From Fundicoccus sp052116145 (lineage in GTDB: Bacteria; Bacillota; Bacilli; Lactobacillales; Aerococcaceae), in assembly GCF_052116145.1 (NCBI RefSeq), contig NZ_JBQKLQ010000001.1:852020-916019 (forward strand): a stretch of DNA of 64,000 bases, given 5' to 3'. Below the pieces are notes generated by a model. It ran no database searches, was not told the origin of the DNA, and saw only the letters and a program-made list of their open reading frames with translations. The position numbers and the translations under genes were made by a program. This document shows positions 26,219 through 34,524 of this stretch, one piece after another; the first letter of the stretch is position 1, and each line of letters opens with the position of its first letter.

Positions 26219-26320
26219 ATGAAGAAATTATATAGACCGGACAGAGTTTACAGAGGTTATCTGTATCGTGAGGGTCATCCCTATCCAATTCCAGCTAGAA
26301 AGGAGGTTTATGATGACTAA
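26219..26320 (+). CDS. Possible 33-residue peptide gene
   Basis: ATG at 26219 opens a 33-codon frame ending at TAA 26318-26320: a Tyr/Arg/Pro-rich peptide starting MKKLYRPDRVYRGYLYREG. AGAAGGGATG stands before the start. Its last codons contain the AGGAGG site of the next frame and its stop overlaps that start (ATGACTAA), a normal coupled arrangement. It is not similar to anything I know. It is too short to be certain and could be the remnant of a larger gene. Confidence 0.4.
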   Translation: MKKLYRPDRVYRGYLYREGHPYPIPARKEVYDD

Positions 26321-26837
26321 ATAATCGACGTTTTCTCGATATATTTGCTTAATTTGGTTAATGCTAACTTTGGCATTACCTAAAAATGTGAACGCAAACG
26401 AAGCTTTCTATGGCCATTATGTTCCAAGCGAAGCCAGCATTATTAAGGAACAGATTATAGAACAAAACACATTCCAAATTGTCCTAAATAACTATTCAGA
26501 TACAATAGCTTCCGATGGCAATTATCAGAGAATAATGGATATCAGAAACTATCTTAAAAATATTGATTCTTATACATTAACTGTTGATTCTAGTGAAGAG
26601 AATGTCAATGAAGCTTCTCTTAAGCCCAATTCTCAAAAAGTTGTTATAGAATTCTGGGATGGTGAGGTTTTCCCAATGTTTGCTGTTAACATTTATAATC
26701 CAAAGTATTACTTTGCTGATGATTATTTGACAATCACTTTTCCAGATAAAAGTACATGGTCATTTGAATTAGATGTTGAACAGAATTCGCTTGAAGATCA
26801 CCAAAACACGACTTATGTTAGAAGTGAGGAACCTTAA
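26313..26837 (+). pseudogene. Secreted protein gene interrupted by a stop at codon 4
   Basis: A strong AGGAGG (26301-26306) stands six bases before ATG 26313, which reads ATG ACT AAA TAA. In the same frame after that stop comes a complete signal peptide (STFSRYICLIWLMLTLALPK then NVNANEA) and a mature domain of about 145 residues to TAA at 26835. The leader only makes sense if the stop (26322-26324) replaced a sense codon such as CAA. The first ATG after the stop (26361) lies inside the hydrophobic core and has no ribosome site. The mature part (FYGHYVPSEASIIKEQIIEQ...) is unknown. It is probably a recent nonsense mutation; a sequencing error is the alternative. Confidence 0.7.
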
Positions 26838-26950
26838 GCTGTTATTTTTTTAACTAATAAGCCCAAGCCATATCAAGTAATTAGCGCTTCACAATTCAGA
26901 ACTGTAAATTATATATGATAAAACTGGATTGTCCTAAATCGACCAGCCCT

Positions 26951-26997
26951 AAAAAACGCTATAAACGCTGTTAAAACAGCGTTTATAGCGTTTTTCG
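26951..26997. terminator. Strong bidirectional terminator
   Basis: An 18-bp perfect stem (26955-26972 with 26975-26992; AACGCTATAAACGCTGTT and its complement) is flanked by A- and T-runs. It would end transcription of the secreted-protein pseudogene. Confidence 0.88.
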
Positions 26998-27191
26998 TGT
27001 AGTAATCGTGTAAAGTTATCTTCTTCAAAAAGATTTGTCAAAATTTATCCTAACATTATGTTAAATAAAAATAAAGTATTTATATCAGAGAACACCATGC
27101 AGCTCATAGTATTAGTGGATTAACTTTACTTGTGACAATCATCTGTTTATAGAATTATTTAACTCCAAAAGTGCCACTTACCAGGCAGATA

Positions 27192-27238
27192 ATTAACGTA
27201 TTTCTTGGACAAAGGTTTGAAGAATACGTTAATTTTTA
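27192..27238 (+). terminator. Terminator-like hairpin without upstream gene
   Basis: ATTAACGTATTTCTT pairs with AAGAATACGTTAAT (27220-27233) with a one-base bulge; TTTTT follows on the plus strand. It lies 240 bases past the previous terminator, so it may end an unannotated RNA. Confidence 0.6.
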
Positions 27239-27413
27239 ATAGTTAATTGCCTAATTGATGATAATCTTTAGATTGTTGGAGCCAAGCTTTTCCCAGGTAC
27301 TATCAAGTATTACCTTGAATGCTTTACCTAAGAAACTCTTAATTTCATATCCTATTATTAGTAAAATTTTGGCATGAGTTTTACATTTACTACACTTTCT
27401 ACAGTAATCAACA

Positions 27414-27444
27414 CAAAAACTGCCTCTACTTTACATAGCGGCAG
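27414..27444 (-). terminator. Terminator after the 230-residue secreted protein gene
   Basis: On the minus strand CTGCC (27440-27444) pairs with GGCAG (27420-27424) and is followed by TTTTTG. The stem is short but GC-rich. Confidence 0.6.
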
Positions 27445-27456
27445 CAAACTCTCTAA

Positions 27457-28149
27457 TTATTCAAAATCCGTTGGCCAAACATAAGTTGGCCCTTTAAGTG
27501 TATCGAGACTTGTTGTGACTGGATAATCGTCATCATTTTCAGTGAAGATAAATTCATCCATTATGTGGCCAATATTCGGTGCATAATAAAATCTTTGTTC
27601 GCCACCTTCAGGATGATTAACTGGCTCAACCACAATCACATTGTAATAGGTTGCCCCTTCTAATTCGAAAGTTGCCAATAAATCCACGACACGATAAGTT
27701 TCCTCTTTACGATAACCACGCTTAAACTCCGTGCCTACAGATAAGGTCGCTGGGAAAACTAGTGATTTTTGTGAATCAGTCGCATCCGCATGATTACGTA
27801 AATCCGTGTCTTCATAATTTTCTGGGTAATATGCTAACTCATAGACGCCCTCTTTTGATAATTGATAGACGAAGACGATACTTGTTCCCGCGGTACTCAC
27901 ACTGAACTGATAAATACCTTGATCATTTGGTGGATACTGTAAATTTACTACCTGGCTGGCATACTCGTTACCGTCCCCAAGATAGTCATAAACTTGATAA
28001 AACACGTTTGGTGCATAACTTAACCCTTTGACTTCAGTTTGAGCATTCGCATCACGCCCACCTGCTAAAAACGTCATTAGAAGTAGGCATAAAACCAACA
28101 CATAACGATCTCTCTCTTTATAAATTTCTCCTGCTTGCTTGTTTCTCAT
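27457..28149 (-). CDS. Secreted protein of unknown function, 230 residues
   Basis: After a charged start (MRNKQAGEIYKERDR) comes a hydrophobic core (about 16-30) and an export cut site near ANA-QTE (residue 36). The mature part of about 195 residues is rich in Tyr and acidic residues and predicted beta strands (YASQVVNLQYPPNDQGIYQF, TYYNVIVVEPVNH). It has no cysteine pair and no lipobox. GAGGAGG lies before the ATG. It is upstream of its own terminator and not closely linked to the vitamin B6 genes. I do not recognise the family; it resembles lipoprotein-like proteins that respond to envelope conditions only in general style. Confidence 0.6.
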   Translation of the reverse strand: MRNKQAGEIYKERDRYVLVLCLLLMTFLAGGRDANAQTEVKGLSYAPNVFYQVYDYLGDGNEYASQVVNLQYPPNDQGIYQFSVSTAGTSIVFVYQLSKEGVYELAYYPENYEDTDLRNHADATDSQKSLVFPATLSVGTEFKRGYRKEETYRVVDLLATFELEGATYYNVIVVEPVNHPEGGEQRFYYAPNIGHIMDEFIFTENDDDYPVTTSLDTLKGPTYVWPTDFE

Positions 28150-28260
28150 ATCGTACGCCTCCTCAAAAATTTACTGCCTTTTCATATCATAATATAAGTA
28201 TACTCTATCTTTGACTTTTCTGCAGATTTTGCGCATTATTGAGGCTAGAAACACACACAT

Positions 28261-28806
28261 TTATTGGTTGATTGGGTGAAATCTTTCAAACACTTTTTTC
28301 ATTGGATAATAAAGCATTGGCACTAAAACTGCCGTCACCACACCTGTAATAAAAGAAGCTGGCATCTTTGATAAAGCTAAAGTTAAAGCCGTTGCTAGTG
28401 TACTACCTAACATTAATTGTGTCAGCGTATGTTTGATAAAAATCGCCACAATTTTTGTCACAGCCCCTAAAATCCCCAGACTAACAATCGACAGAAAATA
28501 ATCTTCTCGCTTAAAGGCCACACGATAAATCCCTTCTATTACTAGTAAAACTAAAAAGTTTTCTAATAAAGTAAACGGCACCGATGTGATATAACCGGCC
28601 GTTGCATCAAAGATAAACAATCCAAGCATCGCTGCCATCACACCTCTTCGAAAGCCCATCAGTAATACGGCCAGAATTACCAAAGCATTCCCCGGATGTA
28701 CAAAGGCCGTCGGCATCGGAATTCGGACAAAATATATCGCCACAACAATTAAGGCTGCATACATACTCACTTCTATCATTTGAAACACATCTGATTGTTT
28801 TTTCAT
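28261..28806 (-). CDS. ECF transporter S-component, probably for vitamin B6
   Basis: This 181-residue protein has about six hydrophobic helices and the early motif MYAALIVVAIYFVRIPMP plus HPGNALVILAVLLMGFRRG typical of small ECF substrate-binding (S) units. It would use a shared energising module (EcfAA'T) encoded elsewhere. It follows a pyridoxine-kinase-type gene by 15 bases in one operon, and a PdxR-like regulator is divergent. The expected cargo is therefore pyridoxine or a related vitamer (PdxU-like). Without the regulator context, a thiamine precursor would be the alternative. Confidence 0.8.
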   Translation of the reverse strand: MKKQSDVFQMIEVSMYAALIVVAIYFVRIPMPTAFVHPGNALVILAVLLMGFRRGVMAAMLGLFIFDATAGYITSVPFTLLENFLVLLVIEGIYRVAFKREDYFLSIVSLGILGAVTKIVAIFIKHTLTQLMLGSTLATALTLALSKMPASFITGVVTAVLVPMLYYPMKKVFERFHPINQ

Positions 28807-28821
28807 AAAGAATCCTCTTTT

Positions 28822-29670
28822 CTATCGAATGGCTTGAATCACTTGCATTAACTCAACTAACATTGGTTCAAATCTTAAACCAGCTTCCTTTGGACGATTA
28901 GCTTTTAAAGTACTTTCAATCGCCGATTCCATCAAGCGGCCCGTCATTTCCAAAGCTTCTACAATCGGCACCCCCGCCACATATAATACCGTCAATAAAC
29001 TAATCGCCAGGTCCCCAGTGCCATAAAGTAACTGATCGTAACGTTTATGAACAATTAATTCCGCAACCACATCAGGTCTAATTAAGAGAAAACCAATCGA
29101 TTCCAACTGAACCGCACTCGGTGACACGCCTGAAATAATTACATGTTTAGCACCAGTTTCCAATAACTTATGACCAATTATTTCTAATTCAGCAATTGAA
29201 AAATCAGGACGGTAAGGCGTATTAGTTAATAAGCAGGCCTCCGTAATATTTGGCATAATCACGTCAGCATATTGAATTAATTCAAGCATCGTATCAGAAA
29301 TACTTTGGTCAAAGCCTTTATAATACTTACCTAAATCCCCCATTGTTGGATCAATGATCAATTTAATGGCCTGTGTTTGTTGCTCAACATAAGCTTTAAT
29401 GGCTAAAACTTGTTGACTGTTACCGAAGTAGCCAGTTAATATGGTTGAAAATTTAACTTCAAGTTCTTGCCAATGCTCTAACATTGCTTGAAAATCATCA
29501 GCCAAACAATGTCGAATCACCTGTCCTTTGCCACTAGCAAAAGTCGACAGTAAAAGCGTTGGCAAAATTGAAACTTCCAACTGCCCTGCTGACAATACTG
29601 GTATATTGATGTTGCCGGCTACTTTCCCCACACCAGGCAAGTCATTGACGACAAGTATGTTATCTTCCAA
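28822..29670 (-). CDS. Pyridoxine/pyridoxal kinase (PdxK-like, ribokinase fold)
   Basis: The 282 residues match pyridoxal kinases of Lactobacillales: N-terminal VVNDLPGVGKVAGNINIPVL, central LIIDPTMGDLGKYYKGF, the NITEACLLTN motif and the C-terminal YGTGDLAISLL that contains the catalytic Asp. It phosphorylates B6 vitamers to trap them in the cell. It is co-transcribed with the ECF S-component. A MocR/PdxR-type regulator is encoded divergently and an inverted repeat lies in the spacer. A hydroxymethylpyrimidine kinase is the less likely alternative. Confidence 0.88.
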   Translation of the reverse strand: MEDNILVVNDLPGVGKVAGNINIPVLSAGQLEVSILPTLLLSTFASGKGQVIRHCLADDFQAMLEHWQELEVKFSTILTGYFGNSQQVLAIKAYVEQQTQAIKLIIDPTMGDLGKYYKGFDQSISDTMLELIQYADVIMPNITEACLLTNTPYRPDFSIAELEIIGHKLLETGAKHVIISGVSPSAVQLESIGFLLIRPDVVAELIVHKRYDQLLYGTGDLAISLLTVLYVAGVPIVEALEMTGRLMESAIESTLKANRPKEAGLRFEPMLVELMQVIQAIR

Positions 29671-29742
29671 AAAGCCACTCCCGTTCTCTCATCTTATCTT
29701 AACTCTCTTCACTTTTGTTTCCATATACTTATTCTAAATAAG

Positions 29743-29768
29743 AACTGGTTCCATTGAAAGGTCCAGTT
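29743..29768. promoter_or_regulatory. Probable PdxR operator in the divergent spacer
   Basis: AACTGGTTCC (29743-29752) and GGTCCAGTT (29760-29768) form an imperfect inverted repeat between the kinase gene and the regulator gene. MocR regulators usually bind such repeats in the divergent spacer. Binding is inferred from position. Confidence 0.55.
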
Positions 29769-29822
29769 TTTTACATTATGATGGTATCAGATTTAAACTC
29801 TAAGACTAGAAAGGAGCTTACT

Positions 29823-31244
29823 ATGCAATTAAAATTAGACAGCTCTATAGATCAACCACTTTATTTTCAAATCTATACACAATTGAAGCAGTTGATCCAA
29901 ACTGGAGAACTCGCTGCTGGTATGAAACTGGTCAGTAAGCGACAATTAGCCTTGATCAATGGCATCAGCCAGAATACGGTAATGAATGCCTACAACCAAC
30001 TGCTAACTGAAGGTTATATTTATTCCATCGAACGTTCTGGCTATTTCGTTGCCGATGTCGAACTATTATTTAAGTCACGTGAGACAGCAGTTACGTCTAA
30101 TCATAATGACGCAAAACAACTAACTACCGCTCCAGCCAAAATAGATTACCTATATAATTTTACCGATTCAATTCCCGATCAACAGCTCTTTCCTTTCAAA
30201 GCCATAAAAAAAATCTATCAAAAATTGCTCGATTCGGAAAATTCTACTTATCTACATGCCACTGAGCACCAAGGCTTATATGAACTCCGCTCGACCTTGC
30301 AACAATATTTGAGTCAATCTCGCGGTGTGCCTTGTCAGGCTGATCAGATAATCCTGGGACCTAGTTCCCAATACTTAATTCAATTGTTGCTTCAGCTATT
30401 ACCAGAAGTCTCAAACATTGGCATGGAGTCTCCTGGCTATCTCGGTGCAAATCAATTACTTTCTCACTTAAAGATTGAGATTCAGCCGATTCCCTTGGAT
30501 GAAAGTGGTGCCAAACCTGAGGCTTTAGAAGATGCTAGGTTGCAATTACTCTACAGCACGCCCAATCATCAATTCCCGACTGGCAGTATTATGCCACTTG
30601 AAAGACGTCAGTCTTTGCTAGAATGGGCCAATAGTTCAAGCGAACGATTTATTATTGAAGATGATTATGATAGTGAGTTCAAATATTCTGGTCGACCGAT
30701 TCCGCCTTTAAAACAACTCGATACGCAGGATAAAGTCATTTATATGGGTAGTTTTTCCCGCTCAATTTCACCTGGTATTCGCATAAGTTTTATGGTGTTA
30801 CCTCATTATCTATTAGATAAATATCGCATCGGCTTCAATCAACTGACTAGCAGTCTGAACACGTTGAATCAGTGGCTGGTTTATGATTTCATGGCCAGTG
30901 GACAATTTGAACGTCATTTGAACCATTCACGCAGTTTCTATAAAAAGAAACGCGATGCCTTGATTAAAAGTATTCGACAACTGGACCCTAACGCCCATAT
31001 TCTGGGGGCAGATGCAGGTCTCTATATCCTATTGAGTCCTTCACTTGATTATCAGCCCGAGCAATTTAAACAATTAGCCCAAGCGAACAGTATTAAAATC
31101 AGAACTCTTTCTGACTACTCTTTCGGTAAAATCCCCCAAGATAAGCAGACGCTTTTCTTAAGCTTCTCATCGATTCCCGAGGAAGACGTTGATCAAGCCA
31201 TTCGCTTACTTTATGACTTATTAGACCAGAGCCGCTTGAGCTGA
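29823..31244 (+). CDS. MocR/PdxR-type regulator with arginine at the PLP-lysine position
   Basis: Residues 1-75 form a GntR winged helix (SIDQPLYFQIYTQLKQLIQT; AGMKLVSKRQLALINGISQN). The rest is a type-I aminotransferase fold with TPNHQFPTG and EDDYDSEFKYSGRP. In relatives such as GabR the motif GTFSK carries the PLP-binding lysine (Lys312). Here it reads GSFSRSISPGIRIS, giving Arg313. The ATG at 29823 has AAAGGAG upstream; a longer frame from 29754 includes the operator and is rejected. PdxR proteins control B6 synthesis or salvage genes, and the kinase/ECF pair is divergent. The regulator may therefore sense PLP non-covalently or be ligand-free. Confidence 0.85.
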   Translation: MQLKLDSSIDQPLYFQIYTQLKQLIQTGELAAGMKLVSKRQLALINGISQNTVMNAYNQLLTEGYIYSIERSGYFVADVELLFKSRETAVTSNHNDAKQLTTAPAKIDYLYNFTDSIPDQQLFPFKAIKKIYQKLLDSENSTYLHATEHQGLYELRSTLQQYLSQSRGVPCQADQIILGPSSQYLIQLLLQLLPEVSNIGMESPGYLGANQLLSHLKIEIQPIPLDESGAKPEALEDARLQLLYSTPNHQFPTGSIMPLERRQSLLEWANSSSERFIIEDDYDSEFKYSGRPIPPLKQLDTQDKVIYMGSFSRSISPGIRISFMVLPHYLLDKYRIGFNQLTSSLNTLNQWLVYDFMASGQFERHLNHSRSFYKKKRDALIKSIRQLDPNAHILGADAGLYILLSPSLDYQPEQFKQLAQANSIKIRTLSDYSFGKIPQDKQTLFLSFSSIPEEDVDQAIRLLYDLLDQSRLS

Positions 31245-31266
31245 TTTTCTAGTAGAAAGCTTCAAC

Positions 31267-31315
31267 AATAAAATAAGCAGCAGCAACCCTACTGGTCCCT
31301 GCCGCTTATTTTATT
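31267..31315. terminator. Bidirectional terminator between pdxR-like gene and serA
   Basis: AATAAAATAAGC (31267-31278) pairs perfectly with GCTTATTTTATT (31304-31315). Confidence 0.8.
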
Positions 31316-31323
31316 CACTATTT

Positions 31324-32508
31324 TTAATAAGTTGTCGTTGGTTGTGGGATTACACGAACGCGGACGACTTCTTCTAAATCATGTAGCGATTGTGCTACTT
31401 TATTTATTTTTTCAAGATTAATTTCGTTAACGTCAACTAAAGTATAGGCATAATCGCCACGTCCACGATTAATCATGTTGTCAATATTAATACCACCTGT
31501 CGCAATTTTTGTTGAAACCTGCCCCAGAACATTTGGCACATTTCGGTTAACCACTGTGATTCGATAAGGCGAGTTGAAGCCCATTTCAACAGTTGGAAAA
31601 TTAACAGAATTCTTAATGATCCCAGTTTCTAAGTAGCGTTTTAAGTTACGAGCGGCCATTTTGGCACAATTAATTTCTGCCTCTTCAGTTGAAGCGCCTA
31701 GATGTGGAAGCACCGTAATATTCGGAATCTGTAGTAATTTCTCTTCGGCAAAATCTGTCGTGTAGCCTGCGATACGATTTTCCTTGATAGCTGCTAAGAC
31801 CGCATCAGAATTGACAATTTCACCGCGAGCAAAGTTGAATAATTTTGCCGAAGCTTTCATCATAGATAATTCGTGCGCACCCACAAAGTCACAAGTTTCT
31901 TCTGTTAATGGCACGTGAATACTGATAAAATCACAATTTTTAAAAATTTCATCGCTATCCAACACTCGTTGAACACGGCGTGAGATGCTCCAAGCGGTAT
32001 CAACTGAAACATAAGGATCATACCCCATTACTTCCATTCCTAAACGATAGGCATCATTTGCGACCATCGCTCCAACAGAGCCTAGACCAATAACACCGAG
32101 TTTTTTCCCTACCAATTCATTCCCAGCAAATTGCTTTTTATTCGCTTCTACTTGTTTTTCAATATCTGAACCCGTCAACTCTTGAACCCAAGCAGCTCCT
32201 TGAATCACAGGACGCACACTCGTTAATAGACTCGCTAAGACTAATTCTTTAACCGCATTTGCGTTACCCCCCGGTGTATTAAAGACTACCACACCATTTT
32301 CTGTACAATGCTTGACTGGGATATTATTTGTCCCAGCACCGGCTCTAGCAATCGCTAAAAGTGATTCAGGCAACTCATAATTGTGTAAGTCTTGACTTCT
32401 TAGAATGATGCCGTCTGGTTGTTCTGATTCATTAATGGCATATTTATCTTTGCTAAAACGTGACATTCCTTCGGCAGCAATTGCATTAAATGTTTTAATT
32501 TGATACAT
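31324..32508 (-). CDS. serA: D-3-phosphoglycerate dehydrogenase
   Basis: This 394-residue short-type enzyme oxidises 3-phosphoglycerate in the first step of serine synthesis. The NAD-binding motif KLGVIGLGSVGAMVAND, catalytic Arg in NFARGEIVN and His in LPHLGASTEEAE are intact. A C-terminal ACT domain (about 320-394, beginning YRITVVNRNVPN) probably gives serine feedback control. Its start codon overlaps the serC stop region by one base, so serC-serA is one operon. There is no serB gene in the window. Confidence 0.95.
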   Translation of the reverse strand: MYQIKTFNAIAAEGMSRFSKDKYAINESEQPDGIILRSQDLHNYELPESLLAIARAGAGTNNIPVKHCTENGVVVFNTPGGNANAVKELVLASLLTSVRPVIQGAAWVQELTGSDIEKQVEANKKQFAGNELVGKKLGVIGLGSVGAMVANDAYRLGMEVMGYDPYVSVDTAWSISRRVQRVLDSDEIFKNCDFISIHVPLTEETCDFVGAHELSMMKASAKLFNFARGEIVNSDAVLAAIKENRIAGYTTDFAEEKLLQIPNITVLPHLGASTEEAEINCAKMAARNLKRYLETGIIKNSVNFPTVEMGFNSPYRITVVNRNVPNVLGQVSTKIATGGINIDNMINRGRGDYAYTLVDVNEINLEKINKVAQSLHDLEEVVRVRVIPQPTTTY

Positions 32509-33599
32509 TATTTCGCTCCATTTCCATATTCGAGTTCAAAGTTATTCATAAATTCAACAAGTGCCTGTATCCCTTCAAGAGGAAAGGCATTATAGATACT
32601 TGCTCTCATACCGCCAACTGAACGGTGACCTTTCAGGTTTTCAAAGCCAACTGCTTCTGCTTTGGCTATGAACTGCTTATCCAATACCGCATCACCTGTA
32701 ATAAATGGAATATTAGTAAGCGAACGGTCTTCTTTCGATACTGGACTTTTAAACAGTGTAGAGCTATCGATTGTATCATATAATAACTTAGCTTTAACTT
32801 GAGCTAGACGATACGATTCTCTTTGTCCTCCCATATCTTTTAACCACTCAAATACCAATTTAGCAATGTAAATGCTATAGGTTGCTGGAGTATTGTATAA
32901 AGAATCATTATCTGCTTGCACACGGTAGTCTAACATCGGTGCAAAAACAGGCTTATTATTTAATAAATCTTCACGAATGATCACTAAAGTTAAACCAGCA
33001 GCTCCTATGTTCTTTTGAGCACCTGCATAAATGACGCCAAAGTCTTCAACCCGGTAATCATTGGCTAAAATATTTGATGACATATCCGCAACAATCGGAA
33101 CCTCTCCTGCATCTGGTAAATTTTGATAGGTAATTCCACCAATCGTTTCGTTGGTGGTAATGTGTAAATAAGCGGCTGTTTGATCAATCATATCTTTAGT
33201 GACTGTAGGGATGTATGTAAAGTTTTTATCTTCACTTGAAGCAATGACTTCTACTTCTACACCTGGAACTTGTTTAGCTGCTGAAATCGCCTTTTTGGCC
33301 CATGCGCCTGTATTTACAAAAAGTGCTTTTTTTCCAATTGCTAAATTTAAAGGTAACATGCTAAATTGTAGACTAGCGCCACCTTGCAAAAATAACACTT
33401 TATAATTATCTGGAATTCCCATTAAGTTACGTAATAAAGCCTCGGCTTCTTTTATAATGTCGTCATAAAGGGAGGACCGATGACTCAACTCCATTACAGA
33501 CATTTCGCTACCGCGGTAGTCTAGAAATTCGTTTTGAGCTTGCTTGAGTACTTTTTTAGGTAAAACGGCTGGTCCAGCCGAAAAATTATACACTGTCAT
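32508..33599 (-). CDS. serC: Phosphoserine aminotransferase
   Basis: This PLP enzyme converts 3-phosphohydroxypyruvate to phosphoserine. The N-terminal YNFSAGPAVLP, the PLP-lysine motif YAGAQKNIG and the C-terminal GHRSVGGMRASIYNA are diagnostic. I place the start at ATG 33599 (363 residues), where GGGAGC lies seven bases upstream; a longer frame from 33635 adds twelve unlikely residues. A -10 TATAAT is visible on the minus strand at 33668-33673. The gene is first in the serC-serA operon. Confidence 0.95.
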   Translation of the reverse strand: MTVYNFSAGPAVLPKKVLKQAQNEFLDYRGSEMSVMELSHRSSLYDDIIKEAEALLRNLMGIPDNYKVLFLQGGASLQFSMLPLNLAIGKKALFVNTGAWAKKAISAAKQVPGVEVEVIASSEDKNFTYIPTVTKDMIDQTAAYLHITTNETIGGITYQNLPDAGEVPIVADMSSNILANDYRVEDFGVIYAGAQKNIGAAGLTLVIIREDLLNNKPVFAPMLDYRVQADNDSLYNTPATYSIYIAKLVFEWLKDMGGQRESYRLAQVKAKLLYDTIDSSTLFKSPVSKEDRSLTNIPFITGDAVLDKQFIAKAEAVGFENLKGHRSVGGMRASIYNAFPLEGIQALVEFMNNFELEYGNGAK

Positions 33600-33754
33600 T
33601 CGATTTGCTCCCTTATTGTTTTTATTGTTAAACACCCAATTAAATTAGAATTAGATTAACAAACTCTATTATACATAAGTTTTTGAGAAATGAAAGCTAA
33701 TCTTTTCACAATCTGATATAATTTTGTCTTAAGACTTTCATACATAAGCCAATA

Positions 33755-33776
33755 GACTTGTTCGTTAGAACAAGTC
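33755..33776 (-). other. Perfect hairpin after the mgtC-like gene
   Basis: GACTTGTTC (33755-33763) pairs with GAACAAGTC (33768-33776). It lies eleven bases past the mgtC-like stop but lacks a T-run on the minus strand. It may be a weak terminator or an mRNA-protecting stem. Confidence 0.5.
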
Positions 33777-33786
33777 ATCGTCTGTT

Positions 33787-34494
33787 TTATTGTCTTATTT
33801 TTTTAACAAAGAGAATGCCTTCACGTTTTTCTAAGTATTCCATAAAATAGTCCATTTGATCATTATGGTTTAATTGGAAAGTTATTTCATAAATATGATG
33901 TGGGGCATCGAAATCACTATGTTCTGATTCAATCTCTATAATTTTCCAAGCTTGCTTTGCTGTGTGCTTTAATAAATTATGAAAATCAGTAGCAGACTCA
34001 AAAATAATATAACAATCAATCGTCCGTGTTCGATCTTCTATCAATATTTTGACTTTTTCAAATAAAGTTAGAATAAATAAGACGGTGATTCCACCAAGAA
34101 CTGCGCCTGTATAGAAGCCAATTCCGATTGCTAAGCCTAAACAAGCTGCTACCCATAAGCCTGCTGCAGTAGTTAACCCTCTTATTTGATTTCGATGAGT
34201 CACTAATATCGTTCCGGCACCTAAAAAACCAATCCCACTAACAACTTGTGCTCCCATTCGGGTCGGATCGCCACTACCAAAAGTATCATAAATATACTGA
34301 TTCGTCATCATGACCATCGCTGATCCTAAGCAGACTAGCATATAGGTACGAAAGCCAGCAGATTTACTTTTGATACCTCTTTCTAAACCAATAATGCCTC
34401 CTACTACAAGTGATAACAAGATTCTGAGAAAAATTGTGTAAAAATGTAGTTCATGAAAATCAAACTGTCTAATATCTAAAAAATTAAAATTCAT
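33787..34494 (-). CDS. MgtC/SapB-family membrane protein
   Basis: This protein has the MgtC signature RILLSLVVGGIIGLERG, the segment SAGFRTYMLVCLGSAMVM and QVVSGIGFLGAGTI. Four to five helices fill the first 140 residues and a small cytoplasmic domain follows (about 150-235). MgtC proteins affect membrane potential and growth in low Mg2+; many non-pathogens have them. The start is ATG 34494 (235 residues), preceded by AGAGGG; the longer frame from 34524 is not needed. It is a single-gene unit. Confidence 0.9.
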   Translation of the reverse strand: MNFNFLDIRQFDFHELHFYTIFLRILLSLVVGGIIGLERGIKSKSAGFRTYMLVCLGSAMVMMTNQYIYDTFGSGDPTRMGAQVVSGIGFLGAGTILVTHRNQIRGLTTAAGLWVAACLGLAIGIGFYTGAVLGGITVLFILTLFEKVKILIEDRTRTIDCYIIFESATDFHNLLKHTAKQAWKIIEIESEHSDFDAPHHIYEITFQLNHNDQMDYFMEYLEKREGILFVKKIRQ

Positions 34495-34524
34495 TCTGTT
34501 CCCTCTTTCATCCACGCAATTCAT

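Larger units (their letters stand above)
26838..27456. other. Gene-poor stretch with two plus-strand terminators
   Basis: No protein-coding frame with a ribosome site was found in these 619 bases. The region contains a long perfect hairpin (26955-26992), a second terminator-like hairpin (27192-27238) with no obvious gene in front of it, and the minus-strand terminator at 27414-27444. A small RNA ending at 27238 is possible. Confidence 0.4.

Noticed and set aside
25957..26235. Plus-strand frame of 92 codons with GTG start
   Set aside because: There is no ribosome site before the start, no recognisable domain, and it overlaps the better supported 33-codon frame.
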